DNA from: Tychonema sp. LEGE 07203
GTDB taxonomy: Bacteria > Cyanobacteriota > Cyanobacteriia > Cyanobacteriales > Microcoleaceae
Reading direction: 5' to 3'
DNA length: 53,393 nt
Assembly (NCBI RefSeq): GCF_015207285.1
Contig: NZ_JADEXD010000018.1
Coordinates: 1 to 53,393 of the forward strand
Shown here piece by piece: positions 1 through 10,153 of the stretch; within the stretch, counting starts at the first letter, position 1, and the number at the start of each line of letters is the position of its first letter. A program made the position numbers and the translations under genes. Below the pieces are notes generated by a model that worked only from the letters and a program-made list of their open reading frames with translations, searched no databases and had not been told where the DNA came from.

Positions 1-2
1 AA

Positions 3-107
3 ATTTCTGGGGCACAATGGAATGAGCAAAATGTGCCGCAAGTCTTGGCTCATCGAGTAGCTTACTTAAATGGAATGATTGGTGTCAATCTCAAAGCAGC
101 AGCTTAA
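3..107 (+). other. Short open frame running in from the left edge
   Basis: The frame beginning at base 3 is open from the edge to a TAA at 105-107 (34 codons, ending NLKAAA). It could be the C-terminus of a gene cut by the window, but it matches nothing I recognise and is not the missing N-terminus of the M28 peptidase downstream, which is in another frame. It may also be chance. Confidence 0.2.
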
Positions 108-157
108 ATTATCATCAGTATTTATACCGATCGCATAACTGTTATGCTCCCGAAAAT

Positions 158-784
158 TTGCCGATTATCATAGGTGCTCATTACGATTCTGTGCCCGGTA
201 CGCCTGGGGCTGATGATAATGCTACGGGTGTTGCTGTGTTGCTGGAACTCGCAAGGAATTTCGCACTTCAACCGCTAAAATATCCAGTACAATTAGTTGC
301 CTTCGATATGGAAGAATACGGTTGTTGGGGAAGCAGCCATCATGCAGCTAAATTCAAGCAACAGAAACAGTCAATTCGGTTGATGATTTCTTTGGAAATG
401 TTGGGTTATTGCAACAACAAACCCAACTCTCAAAGCTATCCGGCGGGACTGAAATATTTTTATCCAAATTGTGGCAATTTTATTGCTTTAATTGGGAACT
501 TGCGGACTGTTCGCGATATGATTACTTTGAGCAAAAATATCCGCAAAGTCGGTCAGCCTTGCGAGTGGTTGCCGGTGCCGAATCGAGGTTTAATTGTGCC
601 GGATACTCGCCGCAGCGATCACGCTCCTTTTTGGGATCGTGGTTATCCGGCGATTATGGTGACGGATACGGCTAATATGCGGAATCCGCATTATCATCAA
701 GCGAGTGATAGGATTGAGACTTTGGATTTGGATTTTCTGGCGGGTGTTTGTGGGGGGTTGGTTGAGGCTATTCGGTATATGTAG
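158..784 (+). CDS. M28 family zinc peptidase, N-terminal part missing
   Basis: Zinc-dependent exopeptidase of the M28 (aminopeptidase Y/S-like) family. The metal-site motifs are in order: GAHYDS, ADDNATG, DMEEYG with the catalytic Glu pair, SLEMLGY and NPHYHQASD near the C-terminus. Family members in cyanobacteria, as I remember them, carry roughly 80-100 further residues before GAHYDS. Here the frame is open only back to a TGA at 23-25, and the 44 codons in between do not look like that region. The only starts are non-ATG, such as TTG at 158. The gene is therefore either a 5'-truncated remnant or broken by a rearrangement close to the left edge. The C-terminal catalytic part is intact, with no internal stop. 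Family assignment is firm; intactness is doubtful. Confidence 0.75.
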   Translation: MPIIIGAHYDSVPGTPGADDNATGVAVLLELARNFALQPLKYPVQLVAFDMEEYGCWGSSHHAAKFKQQKQSIRLMISLEMLGYCNNKPNSQSYPAGLKYFYPNCGNFIALIGNLRTVRDMITLSKNIRKVGQPCEWLPVPNRGLIVPDTRRSDHAPFWDRGYPAIMVTDTANMRNPHYHQASDRIETLDLDFLAGVCGGLVEAIRYM

Positions 785-800
785 CAATTTTTTTAATAAA

Positions 801-874
801 CCGCGAAGGCGCAGTACGCGAAGCGGCGCGCAAGCGCTAGGGCGCGTTCGGCGAAGCCGTTCCCGAAGGGTAGG
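801..874. repeat. Dispersed GC-rich palindromic repeat
   Basis: A GC-rich block made of short overlapping palindromes (GCGAAGC, GGCGCGC, AAGCGCT, TTCGGCGAA, TTCCCGAA) between the peptidase and the hydantoinase gene. It resembles the dispersed GCGAAGC-rich repeats of filamentous cyanobacteria. An arginine-rich open frame across it is not a gene. Confidence 0.5.
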
Positions 875-1005
875 AAGAGGAAAGAAGATGAGAGAAGAAT
901 ATCTGATTTTTATGAGTGTGAAGTTATGAAATTTATGAATTGACTTTCAGATAATTGTGTTGAATAATTCTGAATCAGTAAAGCAACAAAATTAAGGAAA
1001 AAAAT

Positions 1006-4000
1006 ATGAATGCTGATTTTGCCGATCGCACTTCCTGGCAATTCTGGATCGATCGCGGTGGCACTTTTACCGATATTGTCGCCAAACGCCCAGACGGTAA
1101 GTTAGTCATTCACAAGCTGCTATCGGAAAACTCGGAACACTACACCGACGCAGCAGTTCAAGGAATTCGCGACATCTTGGGAATTGCCGCAGATGTTCCC
1201 ATACCCGCTGCACAAATTGAAGCAATCAAAATGGGAACAACGGTGGCGACAAATGCTTTGCTGGAACGAAAGGGATCTCGCACTATTCTACTAATTACTA
1301 AGGGTTTCGGCGATGCGCTGAGAATTGGCTATCAAAACCGCCCGAATATTTTTGCCCGCCACATTATTTTACCAGAAATGCTGTACGATCGCGCGATCGA
1401 AGTTGCGGAACGTTACAGCGCTACTGGTGAGGAGTTGGCTGCTGTCAATCCCGATTTTATCCCGTCTTTGCAGCAAGCCTACGATGAGGGAATTCGCAGT
1501 TGTGCGATCGTCTTTATGCACGGCTACCGCTACTCGGAGCACGAAAAACAAGTTGCTAAAATAGCCAAAGAAATTGGCTTTACTCAAATTTCAGTATCTC
1601 ACGAAGTTAGCCCTTTAATGAAATTAGTTTCGCGGGGAGATACTGCGGTTGTCGATGCTTATTTGTCTCCGATTTTGCGGCGTTATGTCGAACAAGTAAC
1701 CAGCCAATTATCCGTAGGGGCGGTGGATGGTGCGGGCCCGCCCCCTCCCGTGTCCCCAATGCCCAATTGCCCTGTTTGGCCAATGCCCAATGCCCAATGC
1801 CCAAAATTAATGTTTATGCAGTCAAACGGCGGTTTAGTAGATGCCGCCAAATTCCAAGGAAAAAATAGTATTTTGTCCGGGCCTGCTGGGGGAATTGTCG
1901 GTGCAGTTCAAACCAGCAAAAAAGCAGGTTTCGATAAAATTATTACCTTTGATATGGGCGGAACTTCGACGGATGTTGCCCATTTTAACGGGGAATACGA
2001 ACGCGAATTTGAGACGGAAATTGCCGGGGTGAGATTGCGATCGCCCGTGATGGCAATTCATACTGTAGCAGCCGGTGGCGGTTCAATTGTGTTTTTTGAC
2101 GGGGCTCGCTACCGCGTCGGGCCGGAGTCTGCTGGGGCTAATCCCGGCCCTGCTTGCTATCGCAAAGGCGGCCCTTTGACGGTGACTGATTGCAATGTGA
2201 TGTTGGGGAAAATTCAACCGGATTTTTTCCCGAAGGTGTTTGGATTGGATGGAGATTTGCCGATCGCCACTGAGGTAGTCAGGCAAAAATTCGTGCAGTT
2301 AGCGGGGGAAATTGGGGGCGAGAGGACACCGGAACAGGTGGCGGAGGGTTTTTTGGCGATCGCCGCCGAAAAGATGGCCAATGCGGTGAAAAAAATCTCG
2401 CTTCAGCGCGGTTACGACGTTTCGGAGTATACATTGTGCTGTTTCGGCGGCGCGGGGGGCCAACACGCTTGTGCGATCGCCGATTCTTTGGGGATAAAAC
2501 GGGTGTTTATTCATCCCTACGCGGGGGTGTTGTCCGCCTACGGTATGGGTTTGGCGGACGTGCGGGCTATTCGCGAAAGGGCGATCGAGGAATTATTAAC
2601 TAATGAATTAATTGATGATTTACATCATATTTTAACCGAATTGGAGGCGGAGGGAAAGAGGGAATTGAACCGCAGAGGCGCAGAGAACACAGAGAATGAG
2701 TCAGAGGTTTTAGTTGTTAGGAAGCTCCATCTAAAATATCAGGGAAGTGACTCTGTTTTAGCGGTAATTTTTGCTGACAATCTTGAGGAGATGCAGGCTG
2801 AGTTTGAAATCTTGCACCGACAGCGATACAGTTTTATTATGCCGGAAAAAGCGCTAATTGTGGAAGCAGTTTCGGTGGAAGTTGTAGAAAAAATGGATGT
2901 GGCAAATGAATCAAAAAAATCTCCCTCTTGTGGCACGGGCATCTTGCCCGTGCAAACAGATGAATCAAAAAAATCCCCCTCTTGTGGCACGGGCATCTTG
3001 CCCGTACAACCAATTTCAACCATACAAATGTATGTGGCTGGTAAGTGGCGGGAAACGCCTGTTTACCGGAGAGACGATTTGCGATCGCACGACGGCATTA
3101 GCGGCCCGGCCATAATAGTAGAAGCAACTGGAACTAACATCATAGAACCCGGTTGGGAAGGAGAAATAACCGAAAATAATGATTTAATTTTGAACCGCAG
3201 ATGCACGGAGATGGACGCAGAGAATATCCGCGTTCATCCGCGTTCATCAGCGCCTTCATCTGCGGTTGCACCCGATCCAGTTTTGTTAGAAATATTTAAT
3301 AACCTATTTCGGGCGATCGCCGAACAAATGGGCGTTACATTACAAAATACAAGTTCATCCGTCAACATCAAAGAACGCCTCGACTTTTCCTGTGCAATAT
3401 TCGACAAAAACGGGCAATTAGTTGCCAACGCGCCGCACATTCCCGTGCATCTCGGTTCGATGAGCGAAAGCGTAGAAGCTTTAATTTTAGCACAAAGTCA
3501 TACAATTAAACCGGGTGATGTTTATGTTTCTAACAATCCCTACAACGGCGGCACGCATTTACCAGATATCACCGCAATTACTCCCGTATTTGATAATTCT
3601 TCCTCTCTTCCTTTGTTTTATGTAGCCTCGCGGGGACACCACGCCGACATCGGCGGCATCACTCCCGGTTCCATGCCTCCGAACAGCAAAATAGTAACTG
3701 AAGAAGGCGTATTGCTGGACAATTTTCAGCTAGTAAGCGAGGGAAATTTTCGCGAACCAGAATTACTGGAAATTTTCACAACCGGAGATTTTCCTGTTCG
3801 CAATGTCGCACAAAATATCGCGGATTTGCAAGCGCAAGTTGCTGCCAACAATCGCGGTGTAGCAGAACTGATCGAGATGGTAGAATGTTACGGCTTAGAA
3901 ACGGTACAAGCTTATATGGGCTTCGTGCAAGACAATGCTGAAGAATCGGTGCGGCGCGTAATTGATGTTTTGCAAGATGGCGAGTTTACTTGTCCGATGG

Positions 4001-4815
4001 ATAGTGGCGGACAGATTAAGGTAGCTATTACAATTAACAAGTCGGCGCGCAGTGCAAAAATAGATTTTACTGGCACATCTCCTCAGCAATTTAACAATTT
4101 TAATGCTCCGGCTGCGGTGTGTAAAGCGGCTGTGTTGTATGTTTTTCGCACGTTAGTTGATGACGATATTCCTCTGAATGCGGGCTGTTTGAAACCTCTG
4201 GAAATTATCAATCCGGCAGGCTGTATGCTGAATCCTCGCTATCCGGCGGCTGTAGTTGCAGGTAATGTGGAAACTTCGCAGAATATTACCGATGGTTTGT
4301 ATTGTGCTTTGGGAGTAATGGCGGCTTCTCAGGGCACTATGAATAATTTCACCTTTGGAAATAACCGCTATCAATATTATGAAACAATTTGTGGCGGTTC
4401 GGGTGCTGGTGCAAGTTTTGACGGTACTGATGCGGTGCAAACTCACATGACTAATTCGCGTTTAACCGATCCAGAAGTATTAGAATGGCGGTTTCCGGTG
4501 TTGTTAGAAAGTTTTGCAATCCGGGCGAATAGCGGCGGGAATGGATGTCATCGCGGGGGTAATGGAGTGGTGCGGCGAGTGAGGTTTTTGGAGGCGATGA
4601 CGGCGGGAATTTTATCGGGGCGGCGGGTGGTTTCTCCCTGCGGTTTGAATGGGGGTGAAGCGGGGAAAGTTGGGCGGAATTATGTTGAGAGATTTGATGG
4701 AAATGTTGAGGAGTTGGGAAGTACGGCGAGTGTGGAAATGCAGCCTGGTGATGTGTTTGTAATTGAGACTCCGGGCGGTGGCGGTTATGGTTTTCCTAAC
4801 GGGAATCGCGGTTGA
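1006..4815 (+). CDS. 5-oxoprolinase / hydantoinase A-B fusion
   Basis: ATP-dependent cleavage of 5-oxoproline (pyroglutamate) to glutamate, or of a related cyclic amide; cytoplasmic. Residues 10-690 form the HyuA half: N-terminal RGGTFTD, then [11 protein letters not shown] and AAGGGS, the actin-like ATP-binding elements. Residues 755-1265 form the HyuB half, with [34 protein letters not shown] and the C-terminal TPGGGGYG. At 1269 residues it matches the single-chain 5-oxoprolinase type. The ATG at 1006 follows AAGGAAAAA. Four stretches unlike the family are in-frame insertions of dispersed repeats: residues ~237-266, ~555-565, ~635-668 and ~730-754. All keep the frame, so the protein is probably still made. 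Its last 31 bases overlap the 3' end of the convergent RNase H-like gene. Exact substrate (5-oxoproline or hydantoin) cannot be read from sequence. Confidence 0.9.
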   Translation: MNADFADRTSWQFWIDRGGTFTDIVAKRPDGKLVIHKLLSENSEHYTDAAVQGIRDILGIAADVPIPAAQIEAIKMGTTVATNALLERKGSRTILLITKGFGDALRIGYQNRPNIFARHIILPEMLYDRAIEVAERYSATGEELAAVNPDFIPSLQQAYDEGIRSCAIVFMHGYRYSEHEKQVAKIAKEIGFTQISVSHEVSPLMKLVSRGDTAVVDAYLSPILRRYVEQVTSQLSVGAVDGAGPPPPVSPMPNCPVWPMPNAQCPKLMFMQSNGGLVDAAKFQGKNSILSGPAGGIVGAVQTSKKAGFDKIITFDMGGTSTDVAHFNGEYEREFETEIAGVRLRSPVMAIHTVAAGGGSIVFFDGARYRVGPESAGANPGPACYRKGGPLTVTDCNVMLGKIQPDFFPKVFGLDGDLPIATEVVRQKFVQLAGEIGGERTPEQVAEGFLAIAAEKMANAVKKISLQRGYDVSEYTLCCFGGAGGQHACAIADSLGIKRVFIHPYAGVLSAYGMGLADVRAIRERAIEELLTNELIDDLHHILTELEAEGKRELNRRGAENTENESEVLVVRKLHLKYQGSDSVLAVIFADNLEEMQAEFEILHRQRYSFIMPEKALIVEAVSVEVVEKMDVANESKKSPSCGTGILPVQTDESKKSPSCGTGILPVQPISTIQMYVAGKWRETPVYRRDDLRSHDGISGPAIIVEATGTNIIEPGWEGEITENNDLILNRRCTEMDAENIRVHPRSSAPSSAVAPDPVLLEIFNNLFRAIAEQMGVTLQNTSSSVNIKERLDFSCAIFDKNGQLVANAPHIPVHLGSMSESVEALILAQSHTIKPGDVYVSNNPYNGGTHLPDITAITPVFDNSSSLPLFYVASRGHHADIGGITPGSMPPNSKIVTEEGVLLDNFQLVSEGNFREPELLEIFTTGDFPVRNVAQNIADLQAQVAANNRGVAELIEMVECYGLETVQAYMGFVQDNAEESVRRVIDVLQDGEFTCPMDSGGQIKVAITINKSARSAKIDFTGTSPQQFNNFNAPAAVCKAAVLYVFRTLVDDDIPLNAGCLKPLEIINPAGCMLNPRYPAAVVAGNVETSQNITDGLYCALGVMAASQGTMNNFTFGNNRYQYYETICGGSGAGASFDGTDAVQTHMTNSRLTDPEVLEWRFPVLLESFAIRANSGGNGCHRGGNGVVRRVRFLEAMTAGILSGRRVVSPCGLNGGEAGKVGRNYVERFDGNVEELGSTASVEMQPGDVFVIETPGGGGYGFPNGNRG
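1713..1803. repeat. In-frame repeat insertion 1 in the oxoprolinase gene
   Basis: A GTAGGGGCGGTGGATGG...GGGCCCGCCCC unit followed by the heptamer repeat CCAATGC/CCAATTG. It encodes Gly/Pro-rich then PMPN-rich residues inside the HyuA half. Closely similar units, inverted, occur outside genes near 30690 and 30765. Confidence 0.8.
2668..2699. repeat. In-frame repeat insertion 2 in the oxoprolinase gene
   Basis: An AACCGCAGAGGCGCAGAG-type unit, the same CGCAGAG family seen between rppA and rppB (32335-32366). Encodes NRRGAENTE inside the HyuA C-terminal part. Confidence 0.65.
2908..3009. repeat. In-frame tandem repeat insertion 3 (GILPV type)
   Basis: Two copies of a 54-bp unit, starting at 2908 and 2962; each contains the hairpin GGCACGGGCATCTTGCCCGT. 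54 bp is 18 codons, so each copy adds 18 residues ending [10 protein letters not shown]. The GILPV peptide is a known signature of a dispersed palindrome that is often translated. Confidence 0.85.
3193..3267. repeat. In-frame repeat insertion 4 with inverted ends
   Basis: A 75-bp element with 11-bp perfect inverted ends: AACCGCAGATG (3193-3203) and CATCTGCGGTT (3257-3267). It lies at the HyuA/HyuB junction and is 25 codons long, so the frame is kept. Confidence 0.8.
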
Positions 4816-5276
4816 TAGCCTTCATCTACTGGTAAGTTTTGTTGATGGGCTGCTTGTCTGGAAATATAATTGCAGCATTCATACTCTTGGTGGCCCGCAC
4901 CTTGCTTAATTCTAATAAACTCAACGTCGTGTTGCGAACACAATTGGAGTAGTTGCTCCCACAAATCTACGTTAGCAGTAGGTTGTTTGTCACTATTTTT
5001 CCAGTTATTAGCTTGCCAACGCAGCGCCCAATTGTTGGCAATAGCATCTACAAGGTAGCCGTTATTATTATATAGCGTTACTTTACATCTTGTTTGCAAT
5101 GCTTTCAGCCCTGCAATTGCAGCCAAAATATCCATAGGATTGTTTGTAGTCAACTGAAATCCGCCGGATAGTTCTTTGCGATGATTTTGATACAGCAATA
5201 TAGCCCCATATCCGCCAGCACCGCTTGCTGTAGTTATACCGCGAGTATAGATGCTAACTTGTTTTAAGTTGCTCAT
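4785..5276 (-). CDS. RNase HI-like protein lacking all catalytic residues
   Basis: Co-linear over its full length with E. coli RNase HI, including TTNN, the GGYGAIL loop, VDLWEQL and a C-terminal GAGHQE segment, so the fold is clear. Aligned by eye, the catalytic residues are replaced: D10 by Arg12 (YTRG instead of FTDG), E48 by Asp49, D70 by Asn71 (YNNNGY), the loop His124 by Gly (QGAGH), and D134 by Asn (CCNYISR). Without the carboxylate set it should not hydrolyse RNA-DNA hybrids; it may bind nucleic acid or a partner. The frame opens at a TTG (5303), but ATG 5276 gives the normal RNase H N-terminus, MSNLKQV. The 3' end overlaps the convergent oxoprolinase gene by 31 bp. The frame is intact and the core well kept, which argues against a simple pseudogene. 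Confidence 0.85.
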   Translation of the reverse strand: MSNLKQVSIYTRGITTASGAGGYGAILLYQNHRKELSGGFQLTTNNPMDILAAIAGLKALQTRCKVTLYNNNGYLVDAIANNWALRWQANNWKNSDKQPTANVDLWEQLLQLCSQHDVEFIRIKQGAGHQEYECCNYISRQAAHQQNLPVDEGYQPRFPLGKP

Positions 5277-5428
5277 GCTTGTGGGAACGATCGGGGAATA
5301 CAAACATGATTATATAATTAATTGACTTAACTATCAACATATTTTTTTGGGCACTTGCATCAAAGGTATATCGTGGTGTAGAATCGGGCTGCACCAGCAT
5401 TTATTCCCAAAACCTTTCCACAACAATT

Positions 5429-6076
5429 GTGCAAACACCAGTTTTTTCAGAACTCAACCATCCTGTGGTTAAATCCCTGTTCCACCACAGCGATCGCGAA
5501 TTATTGACTTTGTTTCAAAACCATCCCGATCAAGGTCGCTTCTTCACGGCTATTTTTTGCCGCTACGCTCAAATTGTCCACTCGCTAATTCGCCATTCCG
5601 TGCGATCGCCCGTACAAGGCGATTACCTGTTTGCCCACACTTGGCTGCACATCTATCACGAGCTCCGAGGCCTCGATTTGCGTAGCGAAATCCCAGAGTC
5701 TGATGGCGGGAATCTCAGTCTCCAAAACTGGCTGATTAATGTCACCGCTATCTGCATCAATCAAGCTGAATTGCCCCCAGTAGAAACGATTCATTACTCT
5801 TTGCAATCGGCTCCGCCTCCGCTTTGGTGTTACGTCAAACAAGCCTTAGAATTGTTGGCCCCGCTGCCGCGTTTAGTTGTGTTGATGGCTCAGACTTTCC
5901 GCTGGAGCGAAACTCGAATTGCAGCTTATTTGCAAGCAGAAGGTGAAGCTATTTCTCCCGCTCAGGTGAAAGCTTTGCTCCAAAAAGGATATCAAAGTTT
6001 AGAATCAAATTTGCCGGAGGATATTCGGGCTATTTATCTAGATGAAAATCTCGATTATCAAGAAGCAGTTGTCTAG
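5429..6076 (+). CDS. Sigma-70-like cyanobacterial protein
   Basis: A 215-residue soluble protein starting at GTG 5429 (MQTPVFSELNHP). It resembles a cyanobacteria-specific family usually labelled sigma-70-like. An N-terminal helical region (LLTLFQNHPDQGRFFTAIF, resembling sigma region 2) is followed by a C-terminal region around residues 135-200 (PLPRLVVLMAQTFRWSETRIAAYL...) laid out like a sigma region-4 helix-turn-helix, where a polymerase chain meets RWSETRIAAYLQ. No canonical -10 recognition signature is obvious, so I would not call it a working sigma factor with confidence. It has its own terminator at 6114-6147 and stands alone. Confidence 0.6.
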   Translation: MQTPVFSELNHPVVKSLFHHSDRELLTLFQNHPDQGRFFTAIFCRYAQIVHSLIRHSVRSPVQGDYLFAHTWLHIYHELRGLDLRSEIPESDGGNLSLQNWLINVTAICINQAELPPVETIHYSLQSAPPPLWCYVKQALELLAPLPRLVVLMAQTFRWSETRIAAYLQAEGEAISPAQVKALLQKGYQSLESNLPEDIRAIYLDENLDYQEAVV

Positions 6077-6113
6077 ATACTGTAGGCGCTCCCGCCGAGT
6101 TTGTAGATTCTCG

Positions 6114-6147
6114 AAAACCCGGTATTTTGAAAATACCGGGGTTTTTT
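6114..6147 (+). terminator. Rho-independent terminator of the sigma-like gene
   Basis: Stem AAAACCCGGTATTTT paired with AAAATACCGGGGTTTT (one bulged base), loop a single G, ending in a run of six T. It lies 38 bp after the stop codon. Confidence 0.85.
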
Positions 6148-6261
6148 AGCGATCGTGTATCGCGGAATGTCGGCAGCGTGTACCCTAAAATTAGATGTTT
6201 TGTGTAAGTTGTAATCATCTATTTTTGTTGAATACCAGCAATTCAAATATAAGAGGTGGAA

Positions 6262-6582
6262 ATGGCTGTTTATCAAGTTCGGTTGGTGAATGAGGCTCTG
6301 GCGCTCGATCGCACGATCGCCGTACCGGACGACCAGTATATCTTAGATATGGCAGAAGATGCCGGCATCCGCTTGCCCAATGGATGCAAGCAAGGAGAGT
6401 GTTCTGCTTGCGTTGTCAAACTGCTTGGCGGCGAAATCGACCAAAGCGAACAAAAGTTTTTGAAGCCCTCAGAATTGCAAGCTGGCTACGCTGTTACCTG
6501 TGTGGCTTACCCGCTTTCTGATTGTACTTTGTTAACGCATCAAGAACAAGTTTTATATCAAGCATCTCTTTATTTTAAGTAA
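6262..6582 (+). CDS. Plant-type [2Fe-2S] ferredoxin
   Basis: A soluble one-electron carrier of 106 residues. The cluster-binding cysteines lie in NGCKQGECSACVV (CX4CX2C), with the fourth in AVTCVAYPLSDC. The ~18-residue tail after SDC (TLLTHQEQVLYQ...) is longer than in the main photosynthetic PetF, and the loop NGCKQGE is less acidic/serine-rich than the PYSCRAG of PetF. It is probably one of the minor cyanobacterial ferredoxins with a specialised partner. ATG 6262 is preferred over GTG 6256 because AGAGG at 6252-6256 is a well-placed ribosome site. No redox partner is adjacent. Confidence 0.9.
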   Translation: MAVYQVRLVNEALALDRTIAVPDDQYILDMAEDAGIRLPNGCKQGECSACVVKLLGGEIDQSEQKFLKPSELQAGYAVTCVAYPLSDCTLLTHQEQVLYQASLYFK

Positions 6583-6684
6583 TGCCCGCCCGTTATACAG
6601 TGCGATCGCCAAAATGCGTGAATCAGTTGTTTAACTCCTACCTAATATTCGGCGCTGGAAATGGTTGTTAAACCAGATTTGGTA

Positions 6685-6750
6685 TGGTGTAAGCTGCGTG
6701 ACTCTCAAGCATCTCGCTGTTAATTTAGCAACTAGAAAGTCACGCACCCT
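6685..6750. repeat. Short inverted-repeat element
   Basis: GCGTGACT (6696-6703) is mirrored by AGTCACGC (6738-6745), and the flanks are GGTG/CACC-like. The layout is similar to the GTGCGTCAGA element at 38502-38554, so it is probably a non-autonomous dispersed palindrome that could also help end transcription between the convergent ferredoxin and treS genes. Confidence 0.5.
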
Positions 6751-6760
6751 ACTTATCTAC

Positions 6761-9700
6761 TTACTGACGATCGATATGCAGCAATTGCAGAATTCGCTGG
6801 AGCGGAATTTCTGCCCAATCCAAACGGTACTGGAGTTCGTCTGACAACTCAGAAACCGCTTTTTCTAAGATGTAAGCATTCAGCAAAACTTCCAATTCCG
6901 GTACAGATTTTGGCAAGAAACTTGCATCCGCTGCTGTTGACAAATAGCTCTTGAGAAAAGTCAGGCTAACCCAGCGGTGCCAAACATTCGCCCACTGCTG
7001 CATTTCTGATAAGTTTTCAGGGCGGATCATGCCGCTTTCTACTTCGTTCCGCAGCGCCATAGTAACGGCATAATTGAAAGATTGCAGCATTCCGGCAACA
7101 TCTCGCAAAGGCGACCTCTTCATCCGCCGCTCGCTTAACGGTCGATTCCGTTCTCCTTCAAAATCAATAATTACGAAGTCTTTCCCTGTATACAGAACTT
7201 GTCCGAAATGAAAGTCTCCGTGACAGCGAATTCTGTCGGCGGTGATTCTCAAGTTCAAAATAGACTTGAAACGTTCCATCAGGAAGTCTTCGCGGTTGAG
7301 AAGAATTTGTCCCAACTTTTGCGTTTCCGGTGGCAGTTTAGACAGCCGCTTTTTCAACAGCAGCAAAGTTCTTCCTGCCAGATTTCTCATGTATTGATAG
7401 ATGGAACGCTGGTAAAAGGAGGTGAAGTTTTCTGGGGCAAAAGCGGGATTTTCTGTGTCAGAAGCTAAGGCGAGGTGGAGTTCGGCTGTCCGCTGACCTA
7501 AAAGTTCTGCTGATGCTAGGTAAGAGCCGATGAGTTCGCGAGCTAATGCGGGAACTTCTAGGGATAAATCGGCGAGTAGCGAGTTTGACTGCCGCGTTTG
7601 TGCGGTCAAAGCGCTGGGTAAATAATCTTCGGGGGAAGTAGATAAAATATCGCTGGCATACTTTGCTTCTACTGTCATTACTTGCTCGAAATAGTCCCGC
7701 AGCGTGTCTAGTGTATAAGACCAAGCATCCCTGCTGTCGGGGATTAGTTTTTGCAGGATTCCGACTGTAACTGCTTTTTGATCGGCTGTGCGATATTCCA
7801 ATTGTCCCGAAATAGGAGCGTAGTTTTGGAGCGAGTGGCGATCGGTTAAAAAGCGTCCGATTTCTAATTCGGGGTTGATTCCTTCCTCGAATTTTCGCAA
7901 GATTTTGAGGACGAAGCGATCGCCGTAACCTGCTGATGTATTGCTTTGTTCTTTTTTGAACAGGTACGGTTCTAGCTGCGATAAATCTTGTTCTGAGCTA
8001 AATGAATTTTCGGCAATTCCTACCAGTTCGCCCGCTGTACCTTTGTAACTGGTATTCGCGGCGATCGCCTCCAGCAGCTCGCTCAGAAAACCTTTGTCCC
8101 CAGCAGCATCAAATAGCACTCCGACTTCCTTGGTTTCTGGGAATTGCAAATGCGCGATCGTTGGTCGATCGTCCGGCTCGCCTTTCATCTCTTCCCAGCC
8201 TAAGGGCAAAACGTAAGTTTCCGCCATACCTTCAGTATAATTCAAATGCAGCAACAGAATGTAAACTGTAGATTTTTCCCCGGCACTATTTTTCGATTTT
8301 ACAGGTACAATTTCACTGATTTCTAATGATTGAATTATCCTGTCTGCACCGTTAAACCAGCGATTGCACTGCAAGTAATTCGGCAACAGAGAGATCAACA
8401 TATTGCTGAGCTGACTTGTTGGAGAAAAAGCAGTTTCCCAAGTACCGACGACTGCCAAACTCGGCAAATCTGTTTTCAAACCGTGGTGCGAAAAATCCTC
8501 ATGCTTAACAGTAAGAGTAAACCAGTAAAACGTGTGAGGGCTCAAGCTCAAAAAATAAGGCGATTCCCCAACTGGCGGAAACTCAGTTCGGCCGAAAATC
8601 TCCACCGGAACAGCACCTTTAAACGGTGAAAGGTCTAATTCTGCCGTCTGGACGAAGCGCGATAAATTAGTCACTACGAGGATGTGTTCGTCTTGATAGG
8701 TGCGAACAAAAGCTAAAACTTTGCGGTTTTCTGGGTACAGAAACTCGCAAGTTCCGCGGCCGAATGCTTGGAAGCGCTGGCGAACAGCAATCAAGCGTTT
8801 CATCCACCACCACAGAGAACTCGGATTCGCCCGCTGCGCTTCGACGTTAACAGATTCGTAGTGATATTCAGGGTCAACAATTGGCGGCGCGTACAGCCGC
8901 TGGGGGTTGGCGCGGCTGAAACCGGCATTGCGATCGCTGCTCCACTGCATCGGAGTTCTCACCCCGTTGCGATCGCCCAAATAGATATTGTCGCCCATGC
9001 CAATTTCATCGCCGTAATAAAGCACCGGCGTACCAGGAAGAGACAGCAACAAAGCATTCATCAACTCAATCTGGCGGCGGTTGTTTCCCATCAGCGGAGC
9101 CAAGCGGCGGCGGATACCCAAATTAATTCTCGCCTGAGTGTCTTGAGCGTAAACCCGATACATATAATCTCGGTCTTCATCGCTCACCATTTCCAGCGTC
9201 AATTCATCATGATTCCGCAAAAACAATGCCCACTGACAGTTATTAGGAATCTGCGGAGTTTGCTGGAGAATGTCGCTAATCGGAAAGCTATCTTCCATGT
9301 GCAAAGCCATAAATAGACGCGGCATCAACGGAAAATGAAAGTTCATGTGACATTCATCCCCAGCCGCATAATATTCAACCGCATCTTCCGGCCACTGATT
9401 CGCCTCCGCTAGCAGCATCCGGTTCGGGAATTTTTCATCTACGTGCTGGCGCAACTGTTTGAGGAAAGCGTGAGTTTCTGGCAAGTTTTCGCAGTTAGTA
9501 CCCTCGCGCTCGTACAGGTAAGGTACAGCATCCATTCGCAATCCGTCTACGCCCAATGCCAACCAGAAATCTACCACATCTAAGATGGCTTGGCGGACGG
9601 CGGGATTGTCGTAATTCAAGTCGGGTTGGTGCGAATAAAAACGGTGCCAGTAATAAGCTTTTGCTACCGCATCCCAAGACCAATTAGAAGTCTCAAAATC

Positions 9701-10153
9701 TTGAAAAATAATTCGAGCATCTTTATATTTTTCCAGCGTGTCGCTCCACACATAAAAATCTCTTTCGTTACTGCCTTTCGGAGCGCGCCTCGCTCGCTGA
9801 AACCACTCGTGCTGGTCGGAAGTGTGGTTGACAATCAACTCAATAATGACTCTAATTCCCCGCTGGTGCGCTGCTTCTAAAAGGTTTTTAAAGTCATCTA
9901 AGGTGCCGTAAATCGGGTTGACGCTGGTATAGTGAGATGTATCGTAGCCGTCGTCTCGGAGCGGTGAGGGAAAAAATGGCAGTACCCAAATGGCTGTTAC
10001 TCCCAAGTTTTGCAGGTAATCGAGTTTTTTTGTCAGTCCTTGAAAGTCGCCGATGCCGTCTGCATTGCTGTCTGCAAAAGCGCGAATTGGTACTTCGTAA
10101 ATGATAGCGTCTTTGAACCACAATGGATCGTCATTTAACATTGAGATTGCCAT
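6761..10153 (-). CDS. treS: Trehalose synthase-maltokinase fusion (TreS-Mak)
   Basis: A two-enzyme chain of 1130 residues. Residues 1-550 are a GH13 trehalose synthase that interconverts trehalose and maltose: [10 protein letters not shown] with nucleophile D208, LLAEANQW with acid/base E250, and RNHDELTLE with D316. Residues ~580-1130 are a maltokinase-like domain: [13 protein letters not shown] supplies the kinase catalytic loop and VIIDFEGE the metal-binding Asp. The product, maltose 1-phosphate, would normally feed GlgE for alpha-glucan synthesis, but no GlgE or branching enzyme is in the window. The fusion is common in bacteria. The ATG at 10153 has no strong ribosome site; a second ATG four codons in is possible. 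The gene is monocistronic and convergent with the ferredoxin gene. Confidence 0.93.
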   Translation of the reverse strand: MAISMLNDDPLWFKDAIIYEVPIRAFADSNADGIGDFQGLTKKLDYLQNLGVTAIWVLPFFPSPLRDDGYDTSHYTSVNPIYGTLDDFKNLLEAAHQRGIRVIIELIVNHTSDQHEWFQRARRAPKGSNERDFYVWSDTLEKYKDARIIFQDFETSNWSWDAVAKAYYWHRFYSHQPDLNYDNPAVRQAILDVVDFWLALGVDGLRMDAVPYLYEREGTNCENLPETHAFLKQLRQHVDEKFPNRMLLAEANQWPEDAVEYYAAGDECHMNFHFPLMPRLFMALHMEDSFPISDILQQTPQIPNNCQWALFLRNHDELTLEMVSDEDRDYMYRVYAQDTQARINLGIRRRLAPLMGNNRRQIELMNALLLSLPGTPVLYYGDEIGMGDNIYLGDRNGVRTPMQWSSDRNAGFSRANPQRLYAPPIVDPEYHYESVNVEAQRANPSSLWWWMKRLIAVRQRFQAFGRGTCEFLYPENRKVLAFVRTYQDEHILVVTNLSRFVQTAELDLSPFKGAVPVEIFGRTEFPPVGESPYFLSLSPHTFYWFTLTVKHEDFSHHGLKTDLPSLAVVGTWETAFSPTSQLSNMLISLLPNYLQCNRWFNGADRIIQSLEISEIVPVKSKNSAGEKSTVYILLLHLNYTEGMAETYVLPLGWEEMKGEPDDRPTIAHLQFPETKEVGVLFDAAGDKGFLSELLEAIAANTSYKGTAGELVGIAENSFSSEQDLSQLEPYLFKKEQSNTSAGYGDRFVLKILRKFEEGINPELEIGRFLTDRHSLQNYAPISGQLEYRTADQKAVTVGILQKLIPDSRDAWSYTLDTLRDYFEQVMTVEAKYASDILSTSPEDYLPSALTAQTRQSNSLLADLSLEVPALARELIGSYLASAELLGQRTAELHLALASDTENPAFAPENFTSFYQRSIYQYMRNLAGRTLLLLKKRLSKLPPETQKLGQILLNREDFLMERFKSILNLRITADRIRCHGDFHFGQVLYTGKDFVIIDFEGERNRPLSERRMKRSPLRDVAGMLQSFNYAVTMALRNEVESGMIRPENLSEMQQWANVWHRWVSLTFLKSYLSTAADASFLPKSVPELEVLLNAYILEKAVSELSDELQYRLDWAEIPLQRILQLLHIDRQ

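Noticed and set aside
705-929. Arginine-rich 74-codon open frame
   Set aside because: It is produced by the GCGAAGC-type repeat and overlaps the end of the peptidase gene.
2739-3023. 94-codon minus-strand frame with repeated CTGKMPVPQ
   Set aside because: Reverse translation of the GILPV repeats inside the oxoprolinase gene.
8768-9316. 182-codon frame on the plus strand
   Set aside because: Antisense shadow of the well-supported treS coding sequence.
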